A DNA stretch of 64,000 nt from Sphingosinicella sp. BN140058 (GCF_004135585.1 NZ_CP035501.1:5651501-5715500), one strand, 5' to 3'; positions 53,917-62,691 are shown, numbered from the stretch's first letter. A program made the numbers and translations. Notes: generated from the sequence alone by a model not told the origin.

Positions 53917-53949
53917 GAAAAGAACGGGCCGCCCGGTGAGGGGCGGCCC
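53917..53949 (-). terminator. Terminator hairpin between the DUF3617-like gene and queC
   Basis: A perfect 9-bp stem GGGCCGCCC / GGGCGGCCC with a 6-base loop. On the minus strand it is followed by GTTCTTTTCG, so it probably ends transcription of the gene at 54065. Confidence 0.65.
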
Positions 53950-54064
53950 AGTTGAGGCTGTAAAGCCTGCTAGGGAGGAAAGCGTGCCCGCAATCGGCAC
54001 GAACATCGCTATAGCAAGATCAGGCTAAACGGCCGGTTAACGGATCGCTCTGCAGAAATGCGGA

Positions 54065-54469
54065 TCAGCATCGGCCCGCCTTCTTTGCCTCGAGCCGGTA
54101 GGAAAATGGCTTGCCGTTGTTGAGTCCCTGCGTGTCGATGCGGACGAGACGCGGGGTCTCGACACGAATATGGGTGTGACCAAAGCCGCGGCCCGAGCAG
54201 CTATACTGTGCCGTCGCCTCGCCGTTGCCGCTGCGCAGCACCTCGATCGGACAGGCTGGCCCCGGATGCTCGATCTGGACGAGGCGCGCCGGGTCGCCGA
54301 GGCAAAGCGCCGGTCGCGGTCCGCCGCCATCGAGATCGCGCACCTCCCACCGTCCTCGCTCGAGCGGCGCCAGCGCGGTCAGCCCGCCGGCAGCGACGGC
54401 GAGCGCCGGCGCGGCGAGCGCGCAGGTGGAGATGAGCGCCGCGCGGCGCAGGCTGACGATCGTTTTCAT
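54065..54469 (-). CDS. Exported DUF3617-like protein
   Basis: A protein of about 134 residues with a signal peptide (RRAALISTCALAAPALAVAA) and a small cysteine-containing domain. The layout GRWEVRDLDGGGPRPALCLGD, then CPIEVLRSGNGEATAQYSC, with RLVRIDTQGLNNGKPF near the end, resembles the DUF3617 family of small periplasmic proteins. Two adjacent ATG codons (54469 and 54472) are both plausible. Function is unknown. A terminator hairpin follows. Confidence 0.7.
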   Translation of the reverse strand: MKTIVSLRRAALISTCALAAPALAVAAGGLTALAPLERGRWEVRDLDGGGPRPALCLGDPARLVQIEHPGPACPIEVLRSGNGEATAQYSCSGRGFGHTHIRVETPRLVRIDTQGLNNGKPFSYRLEAKKAGRC

Positions 54470-54529
54470 CATGTCGCAAATATAGGTCAATCGCGGCAAA
54501 AACGCGACCTGCTGCATCGCAACATTGCC

Positions 54530-55447
54530 TCAATCATGGAAGTCGCTGAGCGAAATCGGAAAAACCCGCGAGCAGAATTCGCAATCGACGCTGATGAAAC
54601 CATCTTCGTCGACCATCTCCGCGCGTTCCTGCGGCGCGAATCGGGAAATGACCGACTTGATGTAGTCGAAGTTGCAGCGGCAACCCTTGGCCAGCGGCTG
54701 GGCGTTGAGCACGCGAACATCCTCTTCGTGAAACAGCCGCCACAACACCTCTCGAAGCGGCAGCTCGGCGTCGGCCAGTTCGCTGCCCTTGATCGTCTCG
54801 GAGAGGATGCGGACATGCTCCCACTCGGGGTCGTCGAGGCGGGTGTGGAGCCGGTCCCTGCCCTCCTCGCCCTCCGGCAGATGCTGGACGAGCATCCCGC
54901 CGGCGACATGGCCGGTATCGTTGACCGCGAGCCGGATCACGCTGGGCAGCTGCTCCGATTGCGAGAAATAGCTTTGCGCCGCCTCGGCAAGCGAGCTGCC
55001 CTCGAGCGGAACGATCCCCTGGTAGCGCTCGTCGGCCCGCGGCAGATCGAACGTGATCGCCAGATAGCCTTTGCCGAACAGGGCGAACAGGTCGCGGTGG
55101 CTCGGCAGCTGAGCGAGACGTTCCTTGTCGAAGCGGACGTAGCCGCGCAGTTCGCCGCCGCGATAATCAACCACCAGCAGGTCGATGATCCCGGCTTCGG
55201 TCTGCGCCTGGATGGTGAGTTGCCCCTGATCATCCTTGAGCAGCGAGCCGAGCAGGGCCGCCAGCACCAGCGCTTCCGAAAGGATGCGGGCGATCGGCGC
55301 GGGGTAATCGTGCGCGGACAGGACGAGGTCGAGCAAAGGCCCGAGCCGGACGATGCGGCCGCGGGCATTGCGCGCCGGAATGGTGAAGCCGATCGCCTCG
55401 TCGAGATTGGCGGCCGTCGCCGCAGTCTGGGTCTGGGAAGATGTCAT
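54530..55447 (-). CDS. hslO: Hsp33 redox-regulated chaperone
   Basis: A 305-residue holdase chaperone activated by oxidative unfolding. The C-terminal zinc centre cysteines are CXC at 256-258 (CRCNFDY) and CXXC at 289-292 (CEFC), the redox switch of the family. The N-terminal domain has the conserved YRGGELRGYVRF. Length is normal. It follows argD by 106 bp on the same strand; in related genomes argF often lies between them, but it is not here. Confidence 0.96.
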   Translation of the reverse strand: MTSSQTQTAATAANLDEAIGFTIPARNARGRIVRLGPLLDLVLSAHDYPAPIARILSEALVLAALLGSLLKDDQGQLTIQAQTEAGIIDLLVVDYRGGELRGYVRFDKERLAQLPSHRDLFALFGKGYLAITFDLPRADERYQGIVPLEGSSLAEAAQSYFSQSEQLPSVIRLAVNDTGHVAGGMLVQHLPEGEEGRDRLHTRLDDPEWEHVRILSETIKGSELADAELPLREVLWRLFHEEDVRVLNAQPLAKGCRCNFDYIKSVISRFAPQERAEMVDEDGFISVDCEFCSRVFPISLSDFHD

Positions 55448-55553
55448 GGCCGCGATGTGGCTAACGCGGCCGGGCGGTTCAATATCCCATCGCCAGAACC
55501 CGCATCACCGAGCGGACGAGGCCCATTCCGGCATCGCCGGGACGGGTGTCTCG

Positions 55554-56741
55554 TCAGGCTGCGGCGGGCACCTCATATTGGCGTGCCGCTTCGGAAAGCT
55601 TCTCGACGAATTCCGTGACGTGCTGGTCTTCGATGATCAGCGGCGGCAGCACCCGCATCACATTGTCGCCGCCGGCGACGGTGAGCAGGCCGTGATCGCG
55701 CAGATAGGTGACGAAAGCGCGGCTGTCTGTCTTCATCTTGACGCCGAGCATCAGGCCGAGCCCGCGCACGCTCTCGAACAGATGATCGTGATTTGGGATC
55801 ATCTGCTCCAGCGCCCCGCGCAGCCGGTCGCCCATCCGCTGGACGTGGTCGAGGAAATCGGGCTGCAGCACGACGTCGAGCACGGCCTCGCCGGCCGCCA
55901 TGGCGAGCGGGTTGCCGCCGTAGGTCGAACCGTGGGTGCCGATCACCATCCCGGCCGCGGCCTTTTCGCTGGCCAGGCACGCGCCAAGCGGGAAGCCGCC
56001 GCCAATCCCCTTGGCGATCGTCATGATGTCGGGCTCGATGCCATATTGCTCGTAGGCGAAGAAGGTGCCCGAACGGGCGACTCCACATTGGATCTCGTCG
56101 AAGATCAGCATCAGGTCGCGCGCGTCGCAGATGCGGCGCAGGCCCTGCAGGAATTCACGGCTTGCGGGACGGATCCCGCCCTCGCCCTGGACGGGCTCGA
56201 CCAGGAAGCCGGCGGTATTCTCGTCGACGGCGGCCTCGGCCGCTTCGAGGTTGTCGAACTCGACGACGGTGAAGCCCTGCAGCAGCGGCGCGAAGCCGTC
56301 GATCATCTTGGGCTGATCGGTGGCGCTGATCGCGGCCATGCTGCGCCCGTGAAAGGCGTTGCGGAAGCTGATCAGGACGTTCTTCTCGGGATGGCCGTGA
56401 TGGTGGTGGTAGCGCCGCGCCGTCTTGATTGCGCATTCGATCGCTTCGACGCCGGAATTGGTGAAGAAGACGGTGTCGGCAAAGGTCGCATCGACCAGCC
56501 GCTGCGCAAGCGCCTCGCCCTGGGGCGAACCGTATAGATTTGAGACGTGCATCAACGTCGCCGTCTGGTCCTGGATCGCCTTGGTCAGGTGGGGATGACC
56601 GTGGCCCAGGATGTTGACCGCGATGCCGCTCGCAAAGTCGAGATAGCGCTCGCCGCGCTCGCCGAACAGGTAGACACCCTCGCCTCGCACCGGCCGCACC
56701 GGAGAGCGCGGGTAAACGGGCATGAGAGGCGTGATGGCCAT
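55554..56741 (-). CDS. argD: Acetylornithine / class III aminotransferase
   Basis: A 395-residue PLP aminotransferase of the acetylornithine/succinyldiaminopimelate type. FASGIAVNILGHGHP near the start, NSGVEAIECAIKTAR, and LIFDEIQCGVARSGTFFAYE are typical, and the PLP lysine is in IMTIAKGIGGGFPLGA. It transaminates N-acetylornithine in arginine synthesis and possibly related steps. The ATG at 56741 was chosen because MPVYPRSPV follows at once; the upstream reading is not conserved. It starts 48 bp after the histidine kinase stop. Confidence 0.93.
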   Translation of the reverse strand: MAITPLMPVYPRSPVRPVRGEGVYLFGERGERYLDFASGIAVNILGHGHPHLTKAIQDQTATLMHVSNLYGSPQGEALAQRLVDATFADTVFFTNSGVEAIECAIKTARRYHHHHGHPEKNVLISFRNAFHGRSMAAISATDQPKMIDGFAPLLQGFTVVEFDNLEAAEAAVDENTAGFLVEPVQGEGGIRPASREFLQGLRRICDARDLMLIFDEIQCGVARSGTFFAYEQYGIEPDIMTIAKGIGGGFPLGACLASEKAAAGMVIGTHGSTYGGNPLAMAAGEAVLDVVLQPDFLDHVQRMGDRLRGALEQMIPNHDHLFESVRGLGLMLGVKMKTDSRAFVTYLRDHGLLTVAGGDNVMRVLPPLIIEDQHVTEFVEKLSEAARQYEVPAAA

Positions 56742-56788
56742 TTCGGGGCTCCTTGGCTGTGCGTACGGAAGGCGGCGTGCGCCGCGCC

Positions 56789-58426
56789 TCAAGCCTCTAG
56801 AGACTGGTCCGTAGCGCCGTCAACACGGGCCGCGGCTCCAGCGCCTGCGGCGGCCTTGGCGCCGCTCGCCGATGCGCCGGGGCAGTCGCACGGTATCTCC
56901 AGCTTGAAGGTGGCGCCCGCCCCCGCATTGTTCTCGGCCGAAAGCCGTCCGCCATGGGCCTCGGCGATGGTTCGGCTGATCGGGAGGCCGATGCCGATCC
57001 CGTTGGGCTTGGTCGACATGAACGGGGCGAACACCTTCTCGACCGGATCGAGGCTGATCCCGCTGCCATTGTCGATGACGGTGATCCGGGCGACGCCGTT
57101 CGCCCGCACGGCTTTGACCTCGACCCGGGGTGCGGCGACGCCGGCGGTCGCTTCGCAGGCGTTGCGGATCAGGTTGATCAGCACCTGCTCGATCTGCACC
57201 CGGTCGCCGCACGCCTGAAGTCCCGGTGCGCAATCGACCACGACCGGGCAGCGGGACGAAAAGCGCGTGAGCTTCAAGGCTTCGTTCACCGCCTCGTCTA
57301 CGGAGAAGCTCTGCTGCACCCGCGCGCCCTTGCGGCTCATGGTGCGGAGGCTCCTGATGAGTTGCCCGGCCCTCAGCGCATTGTCGGAGATCGCCTTCAA
57401 GGCCATCGCAAGCATCGGCGGCGCAGGATCAGGTGTCGAACGTTGGGCGACGCTGGCATAGTTGACGATGGCCGTCAGCGGCTGGTTGAGTTCGTGGCCG
57501 AGCGTCGAGGCCATCGTTCCCATGGCGCTCACCCGTGAAAGATGGATGAGTTCGCCGCGAAGCTCTTCAACATGCCGTTCGGAGCGAACGTGCTCGCTCA
57601 CGTCATGGCCGGCGATCAGGATCGCTTCGACCGCGCCATCGGCGCCCTTGAAGGGTGCGCAGACCAGGTCGACGACATGCATCTCCTCGCCGCGTGGGTT
57701 GCGCAGCAGCAATTCCATCGCCCGGCCGATATAGGGCTCGCCGCTGCGGCAGACCTCCTCCAGGATCTCGACCACGCCCTGGTCGGCGAGCTCCGGCAGC
57801 GCCTCGAACAGGGTAAGGCCGATCACCGGCCGATGACCGATCAACCGCCGGTAGGCCGAGTTCGCCGCCACGAAGCTGAAGTCCGGAACTCGCATCTTGC
57901 CGACGAAGCCCGGCGCATCCTCGAACAGGCGTACGAGGCGCTCATGTTCCTTTTCGAGCCGTTCGGCGGCTCGGACCTTCTCCGTCGTGTCGGTGCAGAT
58001 CGCGAGCACGCCGACCACCTGCGTGTCGCTTTCCCGCAGCGGCGTGAGCGACAAGGTGATGTACCGGGTCTCGCCGCCGCCGCCGAGCGCGCTCGGCACC
58101 GGGATATCTTCGACAAGGACGCCGCGGCCGCCGAGCGCCTCGCGATGATGAGGCGCGATATTGGCCCAGGCTTCGCCCCAGAGCTCCGGCAGCGGGCGTC
58201 CGAGCCAGCTGCCCGGATCGAGCCGCCGCGAAAAGGCTTCGTTGAACACCGTGCTGTAATCGCCGCCCCAGGCGATGAAGCTCGGCTGCATCGTGTCGAG
58301 GATGATATCGACGCTGCCGCGGAGCAGCGCCGGCCAGGACGACTGGCTGCCGAGCCCCGTGGCGCTCCAGCTATGGCGGGATATCAGCTGGCGATACTCG
58401 CTCAGCGAACGCGCTTCACTCGACAT
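56789..58426 (-). CDS. PAS-domain sensor histidine kinase (FixL-like)
   Basis: A 545-residue soluble kinase without membrane helices. Two PAS-like regions (about 40-150 and 160-280) precede the HisKA domain, where the phosphorylated His311 lies in STLGHELNQPLTAI. The ATPase domain has LINLIRNACEA, VIDNGSGIS and GIGIGLPISRTIAEAHGG. The layout is that of FixL/DctB-type kinases, although no haem or ligand site can be read. No adjacent response regulator is found; the FixJ-like protein at 61153 is a candidate partner, 2.7 kb away. Confidence 0.92.
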   Translation of the reverse strand: MSSEARSLSEYRQLISRHSWSATGLGSQSSWPALLRGSVDIILDTMQPSFIAWGGDYSTVFNEAFSRRLDPGSWLGRPLPELWGEAWANIAPHHREALGGRGVLVEDIPVPSALGGGGETRYITLSLTPLRESDTQVVGVLAICTDTTEKVRAAERLEKEHERLVRLFEDAPGFVGKMRVPDFSFVAANSAYRRLIGHRPVIGLTLFEALPELADQGVVEILEEVCRSGEPYIGRAMELLLRNPRGEEMHVVDLVCAPFKGADGAVEAILIAGHDVSEHVRSERHVEELRGELIHLSRVSAMGTMASTLGHELNQPLTAIVNYASVAQRSTPDPAPPMLAMALKAISDNALRAGQLIRSLRTMSRKGARVQQSFSVDEAVNEALKLTRFSSRCPVVVDCAPGLQACGDRVQIEQVLINLIRNACEATAGVAAPRVEVKAVRANGVARITVIDNGSGISLDPVEKVFAPFMSTKPNGIGIGLPISRTIAEAHGGRLSAENNAGAGATFKLEIPCDCPGASASGAKAAAGAGAAARVDGATDQSLEA

Positions 58427-58504
58427 GTAAGCAGGTTAGCCCTAGCCGTTCGCAGCCGCATAGAAGTGTTTGCCCGTCCGGGCGCCATCCTGGGGCACCT
58501 CGTC

Positions 58505-58535
58505 GGAAAAAGGCCGGCGCCCGAAGGCGCCGGCC
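58505..58535 (-). terminator. Rho-independent terminator after the small exported coiled-coil protein
   Basis: Perfect 10-bp stem GGCCGGCGCC / GGCGCCGGCC with a 4-base loop, followed on the minus strand by TTTTTTCC. A textbook terminator for the gene ending at 58560. Confidence 0.85.
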
Positions 58536-58559
58536 CGAGCCATCGGCCTGAACCCGCGG

Positions 58560-58910
58560 TCAGCGGCGGCCGCGCCGATCGTAGCGGCCTTCGCGCCGTT
58601 CTGCCTGCACCCGCTGGCGAAGCGTCTGGATACGCTGATCGAGATCGGCATATTCCCGGCGCGACAGGCCATCGCGCCGGTAGCGATCGTGCAGCCGGTC
58701 GATCTGCTCGGCCTGGCGCGAGAGGCGCTGCGATTCGCTCGACGAGATCAGCCGCCGGTCGCGCAGCCGGTCGATCTGCTGCTCCAGCTGATCGATCTGC
58801 CGTTCGATGCCGGCGCCACCCCGGCGGGCGTCATAGCCGCCGCGAGTCTGAGCGGACGCCGGCGCCGCAACCGCAGCGACGATGAGGGCTGGGATGAGAA
58901 ATTTGCGCAT
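58560..58910 (-). CDS. Exported Arg/Gln-rich helical protein of unknown function
   Basis: A 116-residue exported protein with signal peptide LIPALIVAAVAAPASAQ and a mature part made of charged heptad-like helices (IERQIDQLEQQIDRLRDRRL, QRLSRQAEQIDRLHDRY). It probably forms a periplasmic coiled coil. Net charge is strongly positive at the C-terminus (RYDRRGRR). No known family is recognised. Its own terminator follows, so it is probably a single-gene unit. Confidence 0.75.
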   Translation of the reverse strand: MRKFLIPALIVAAVAAPASAQTRGGYDARRGGAGIERQIDQLEQQIDRLRDRRLISSSESQRLSRQAEQIDRLHDRYRRDGLSRREYADLDQRIQTLRQRVQAERREGRYDRRGRR

Positions 58911-59005
58911 CGGTCGGCTCCTTCTGTGTGACGGGCCGGCAATAAGCGCGTTGGAATGTTACGGATCTGAACAGTCCTGAAAGCCAATGTTCAGCCGCTC
59001 TCCGG

Positions 59006-59845
59006 TCAGCTCTTCAGCTTCCAACCCGTGCGCAGCAGCCCGTAGCAGAGCGCCCACAGGACGAGGTTGATCGCGAGCAGGACGCCGCCGCCGAGCAGCA
59101 CCGGTGAGTCGGCGACGCCCAGGAACCCGTACCGGAAGCCCGATATCACGTAGAAGAAGGGGTTGGCGTGACTGACCGCCCGGAAGGCGGGGGCAAGGCT
59201 CTCGATCGTGTAGAAAGTGCCCGAGAGCAGCGAGAGCGGCGTTACGATGAAGTTGGTAACCGCTGCCGCATGATCGAACTTCTCCGCCCAGATCGACGTC
59301 AGGACGCCGAAAAAAGCAAGCATCGCACTGCCCATCAGCCCGAACCAGAGCACCGCGCCGAGATGCACCGGCATGACGTGCACGCCCGGCCAGAGCTGCA
59401 TCGCCACGAACACCGCACAGCCGACCAGCACGGCACGCGTCATTGCCGCACCGACCAGCGCCGCGATCAGCTCGCCGGTCGACAAGGGCGGCATCAGGTA
59501 GTCGACGATGTTGCCCTGGATCTTGCCGACGAGCAGCGAGAAGCTGGAATTGGCGAAGGCATTGTTGAGCATGCCCATCACGATCAGGCCCGGGGCCAGG
59601 AAGTCTGCGAAGTGGAAGGCGGTCCCTTCCAGGGTCACCATCCGCCCGCTGCGCCCCAGGGCGACGGTGAAAATCACCAGATAAAGCAGGGTGGTGATCG
59701 CCGGCGCCCAGATCGTCTGCAGCTGGACCTTGAAGAAACGGCGAACCTCCTTGATATAGAGCGTCCTGAGGCCGCCCCAATTGACGTTCCGGATTACCGG
59801 GACGCCAGGTTCGGCCCTGACCCAATTTGAAGGCTGGTCGTTCAT
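59006..59845 (-). CDS. ABC-2 type transporter permease
   Basis: A 279-residue membrane permease of the ABC-2 family (YadH-like). Six helices are seen, including ITTLLYLVIFTVALG and FGLMGSAMLAFFGVLTSI. The ABC-2 motif region is FIVTPLSLLSGTFYTIESL, followed by NPFFYVISGFRYGFLG. The substrate is unknown and no ATPase gene lies next to it, so the partner must be elsewhere. The ATG at 59845 is preferred over one 12 codons upstream; it is divergent from gcrA by 55 bp. Confidence 0.9.
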   Translation of the reverse strand: MNDQPSNWVRAEPGVPVIRNVNWGGLRTLYIKEVRRFFKVQLQTIWAPAITTLLYLVIFTVALGRSGRMVTLEGTAFHFADFLAPGLIVMGMLNNAFANSSFSLLVGKIQGNIVDYLMPPLSTGELIAALVGAAMTRAVLVGCAVFVAMQLWPGVHVMPVHLGAVLWFGLMGSAMLAFFGVLTSIWAEKFDHAAAVTNFIVTPLSLLSGTFYTIESLAPAFRAVSHANPFFYVISGFRYGFLGVADSPVLLGGGVLLAINLVLWALCYGLLRTGWKLKS

Positions 59846-59900
59846 GGCGCTGTCGCTAGAGGCAGACGCTGTGGGCCGCAAGCCGTGAAGGAAGATGTTG

Positions 59901-60623
59901 ATGTCCTGGACCGACGAACGGATCGAGCGGCTGAAGGAGCTCTGGACTCAGGGCAATACGGCGAGCCAGATCGCCGACGAGCTTGGCGGCGTTTCGCGCA
60001 ATGCGGTGATCGGCAAGGCCCACCGCCTCGGCCTGCAATCGCGTCCCTCGCCCGTGAAGGCGAACGAGCCTGCCGCCGCCGCCCAGCCGGCCCGGGAGCC
60101 CGAAGCGCAACCGGATGCCGCACCGGCCCAGGCTGCCGCGCCGGCGACGCCGCCCCCGGCGGCCGCTGCCGCGCCTGCCCCCTGGGATGACGAGCCGCGC
60201 GCTGCGCCGGCCCCGCGCGCGCAGCCGGCCCAGCCTGCAGCGCCGGCGGCACCGGCCTCGGCGCCGGCCGCCGATGCCGCACCGCAGCCGATCATCCGCT
60301 CGATCGGGCCGGGCGGCTTCCTCCGTCAGACGCCGGGCGAACAGCAGTCACCCATCCCGCCCGCCCCGCCGCGCCGGTTGGTGCCGGCCAAGCCGAGCCC
60401 GGATATCGCCGACAAGACCAGCCTGCTCGATCTCAACGAGAAGGTCTGCAAGTGGCCGGTCGGCCATCCCGGCGAGCCGGACTTCCACTTCTGCGGCGCG
60501 CCGTCCAACCCCGGCTTTCCCTATTGCGTGCAGCATTGCGGAGTCGCCTATCAGGCGCAGCTGCCGCGACGCGATCGCCGCCCCCCGCCGCCATTGCCGT
60601 TCGGCGGTCCGCGAATCCGCTGA
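59901..60623 (+). CDS. gcrA: GcrA cell-cycle regulator
   Basis: A 240-residue GcrA-family regulator. In alphaproteobacteria GcrA works with RNA polymerase at promoters methylated by CcrM (GANTC). The N-terminal helix-turn-helix is WTDERIERLKELWTQGNTAS, followed by GGVSRNAVIGKAHRLGL. The C-terminal sigma-contacting domain holds CKWPVGHPGEPDFHFCGAP. Between them lies an unusually long Ala/Pro-rich linker (about 60-150). The ATG at 59901 is favoured because AAGGAAG lies at better spacing than for the ATG at 59895. Confidence 0.95.
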   Translation: MSWTDERIERLKELWTQGNTASQIADELGGVSRNAVIGKAHRLGLQSRPSPVKANEPAAAAQPAREPEAQPDAAPAQAAAPATPPPAAAAAPAPWDDEPRAAPAPRAQPAQPAAPAAPASAPAADAAPQPIIRSIGPGGFLRQTPGEQQSPIPPAPPRRLVPAKPSPDIADKTSLLDLNEKVCKWPVGHPGEPDFHFCGAPSNPGFPYCVQHCGVAYQAQLPRRDRRPPPPLPFGGPRIR

Positions 60624-60642
60624 CCCACGCACCGATCAAGCG

Positions 60643-60680
60643 AAGGGCGTGATCCGGAAGCGGACCGCGCCCTTTTCATT
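60643..60680 (+). terminator. Rho-independent terminator after gcrA
   Basis: Stem AAGGGCG / CGCCCTT with an inner TCCG / CGGA pairing, followed by TTCATTTTCCCC. It begins 20 bp past the gcrA stop. Confidence 0.75.
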
Positions 60681-60811
60681 TTCCCCCTCTGTTCCCGCCA
60701 CTTCCAATTCGCTGCCAAGGGCCGAAGGGTCTGTCCCGAAATGGCACCGCAGCCGCAGTTTGCCGGGCGCCGTTCCGCGGCCGACATAATTTGGATCAAG
60801 GAGATTCCGTG

Positions 60812-60837
60812 GGAACAGACACGGATCAAAGTTCGTT
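60812..60837 (+). promoter_or_regulatory. Putative EcfG general-stress promoter
   Basis: GGAAC at 60812-60816 and CGTT at 60834-60837, separated by 17 bp. This is the consensus of the EcfG sigma factor of the alphaproteobacterial general stress response. The -10 element lies 41 bp before the ATG of the 57-residue gene at 60878. Confidence 0.7.
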
Positions 60838-60877
60838 TCATCTCCGCACCTACAAGACGGAGTAGCCACGATCTAAA

Positions 60878-61051
60878 ATGCCGCAGAACGAGTTGGAATA
60901 TTACGAGCGTCGGGCCGAAGCGGAGATCGAACTCGCGCAGAAGGCCGATCACAGTGCCGCCGTCCGCGCCCATTACGAACTGGCCTCCGCTTATCTCGAC
61001 CGAATTCACGGCGACGCGCCGAAATCGACAGGCGGTCTGTTCGCCGTCTGA
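60878..61051 (+). CDS. Small conserved protein, YYxRRA type (57 aa), stress-promoter linked
   Basis: A 57-residue hydrophilic helical protein, MPQNELEYYERRAEAEIELA followed by a second helix (RAHYELASAYLDRIHGD) and a short flexible tail. The N-terminal pattern YYxRRAxxE matches the 56-residue protein at 6475-6645, so the two form a small family within the window. No enzyme motif is seen; such sizes suit a regulator or a binding protein. An EcfG-type promoter lies at the right distance upstream, which suggests induction under general stress. A hairpin follows. Confidence 0.75.
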   Translation: MPQNELEYYERRAEAEIELAQKADHSAAVRAHYELASAYLDRIHGDAPKSTGGLFAV

Positions 61052-61110
61052 GCTGTACGCCGCCGCGCCGCTGACCGGCGCGCGGCCTTTCTCTCGCTAG
61101 GAGATTAAGA

Positions 61111-61138
61111 CGAAAGCGCTGCCGTAGCGGCGCTTTCG
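61111..61138. terminator. Bidirectional terminator hairpin between small gene and response regulator
   Basis: A 12-bp stem (CGAAAGCGCTGC / GCGGCGCTTTCG, one G-T pair) with a CGTA loop lies between two convergent genes. On the minus strand TCTTAATCT follows. Confidence 0.6.
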
Positions 61139-61152
61139 CATCGCCTGCCGGA

Positions 61153-62616
61153 TCAGGCTTCCGCAACCGCGCGGGGTGCCGGCTCCGTTCCGCCGAGCGT
61201 GAACGGCATCTGCGCCCCCCGCTTCTGACCGAGGCCGAGTATCCGCCGCGGCCGGCCGTCCGCGTCGTGCACGATCTTGCCGAGGCCGAGCAGAACCTCT
61301 CCCGCGCAGTTGCGATACTCCACCATCCACGGCTCGCCCGTCATCGTCGCGCGCGCGATTTCGGCGCGGATCGTCTGGCGATCGCCAGGATGGATCATCT
61401 CCAGCCACGCACTTTCGTTCATCCACTCCGCCGCATCGGCCGGAAGCTGGTGAAGCTCGCGGCTGCGGGGGGAAAGACGCAGACGCCTGGTCTCGATATC
61501 GAGCTCCCATTCGCCCGCAGCGGCGCCCCATTGCGCAAGCGCCAGCAGCTCGCTGGCTTCGCGCGCGCGCTGCTCCTCCTGCTTGCGCCGGCTGATGTCG
61601 GAGAGGCTCCCTGCCATTCGGAGCGGCGTCCCCTGCTGGTCACGCTCGACGATACTCCCGCAATCGAACAGCCAGGCCCAGCTGCCGTCCTTGCGCCGCA
61701 CCCTCAGTTCGACCGAGAAACTCTCGGTCCTGCCGGCAAGGTGAGCGTTCACTTCCTCGGCGAACGAGCCGAGGTCATCGGGATGGATCAGGCTCTCGAA
61801 CGGCTCGATCGCCTCGACGTAGCCGAGCCGTTCGAGGATGCCGGCGGACAGGCGCACTTCGCCGGTGGCGAGGCTCCAGTCCCAGCTGCCGTCCGAGACG
61901 GATTCCGCGACCAGCCGCAGCGCCTCGCCGTTGAGAGCGGGAGCGCCCGCAACCGGGCGCATCGGCGGTGCCGGCAGCGGCGATGGCGCGCGTTCATCGT
62001 CGGATCCCGTCAGCGGCGGTAGACCGGCATCGATGCCGAGGCGGAGAGCTTCGGCGAGGTTGGTGATGCCGAGATCGTCCATCATGTTGGCGCGGTGCAT
62101 CTCGACGGTGCGCGGGCTGAGTGCCAGCACCCGCGCAATCTCCTTGTTCGACAGGCCGCCGAGCAGACCGCGCAGGATCTGCCGCTCGCGCGGCGAGAGG
62201 CTCTGCAGCCGTGCCGCGGCGGCGGCGGCCGCCGCCCGGCGGCTGTCGGCCTCGCGGGTGTGGGCGAGCGCCCGCTCGATCGTGCCGAGCAGCGCTTCTT
62301 CGGCGGCAGGCTTGCTCAGATAGTCGACTGCGCCAAGCTTCATGGCGTGAACGGCCGCCTCGAGATCGCCGTGACCGCTCATGATCACGATCGGCAGCGC
62401 ATTGCCGCGCCGGGCGAGTTCCTCCTGGACCTGATGGCCGTCGAGGTCGGGCATGCGCAGGTCCAGCAGGATGCAGCCGCGGGTAAGATGCGCATCGCGA
62501 AGGAATTCGGCGCCGCCGGCATAGGCCTCCACCGCATAGCCGTGGCTCGAGAGCAGGAAGCTGGTCGCCGCGCGCACCTGCGCGTCGTCGTCGACGATGT
62601 GGATCAGGGAGGGCAC
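61153..62616 (-). CDS. Response regulator with REC-LuxR HTH-PAS-PAS layout
   Basis: A 487-residue protein. Residues 1-120 are a FixJ-type receiver with phospho-acceptor D52 (LLDLRMPDLDG) and the conserved YLSKPA. A LuxR-type helix-turn-helix lies at about 137-200 (LSPRERQILRGLLGGLSNKEIARVL, LSPRTVEMHRANMMDDL, written in two parts). After an acidic/Pro linker come two PAS domains (about 225-345, WDWSLATGEVRLSAG and WAWLFDCGSIVERDQQGTP; and about 350-465, GEWELDIETRRLRLS). Receiver and DNA-binding domains normally end such proteins, so two sensor PAS domains at the C-terminus are unusual. It could sense a signal itself as well as being phosphorylated. Confidence 0.9.
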   Translation of the reverse strand: MPSLIHIVDDDAQVRAATSFLLSSHGYAVEAYAGGAEFLRDAHLTRGCILLDLRMPDLDGHQVQEELARRGNALPIVIMSGHGDLEAAVHAMKLGAVDYLSKPAAEEALLGTIERALAHTREADSRRAAAAAAAARLQSLSPRERQILRGLLGGLSNKEIARVLALSPRTVEMHRANMMDDLGITNLAEALRLGIDAGLPPLTGSDDERAPSPLPAPPMRPVAGAPALNGEALRLVAESVSDGSWDWSLATGEVRLSAGILERLGYVEAIEPFESLIHPDDLGSFAEEVNAHLAGRTESFSVELRVRRKDGSWAWLFDCGSIVERDQQGTPLRMAGSLSDISRRKQEEQRAREASELLALAQWGAAAGEWELDIETRRLRLSPRSRELHQLPADAAEWMNESAWLEMIHPGDRQTIRAEIARATMTGEPWMVEYRNCAGEVLLGLGKIVHDADGRPRRILGLGQKRGAQMPFTLGGTEPAPRAVAEA

Positions 62617-62691
62617 AGCACAGGTCCAAACTAGTACGAAACAAAGACTGATCTAATCTAGGTGTTTTGGACGCACTCCGCCATACCGGAC

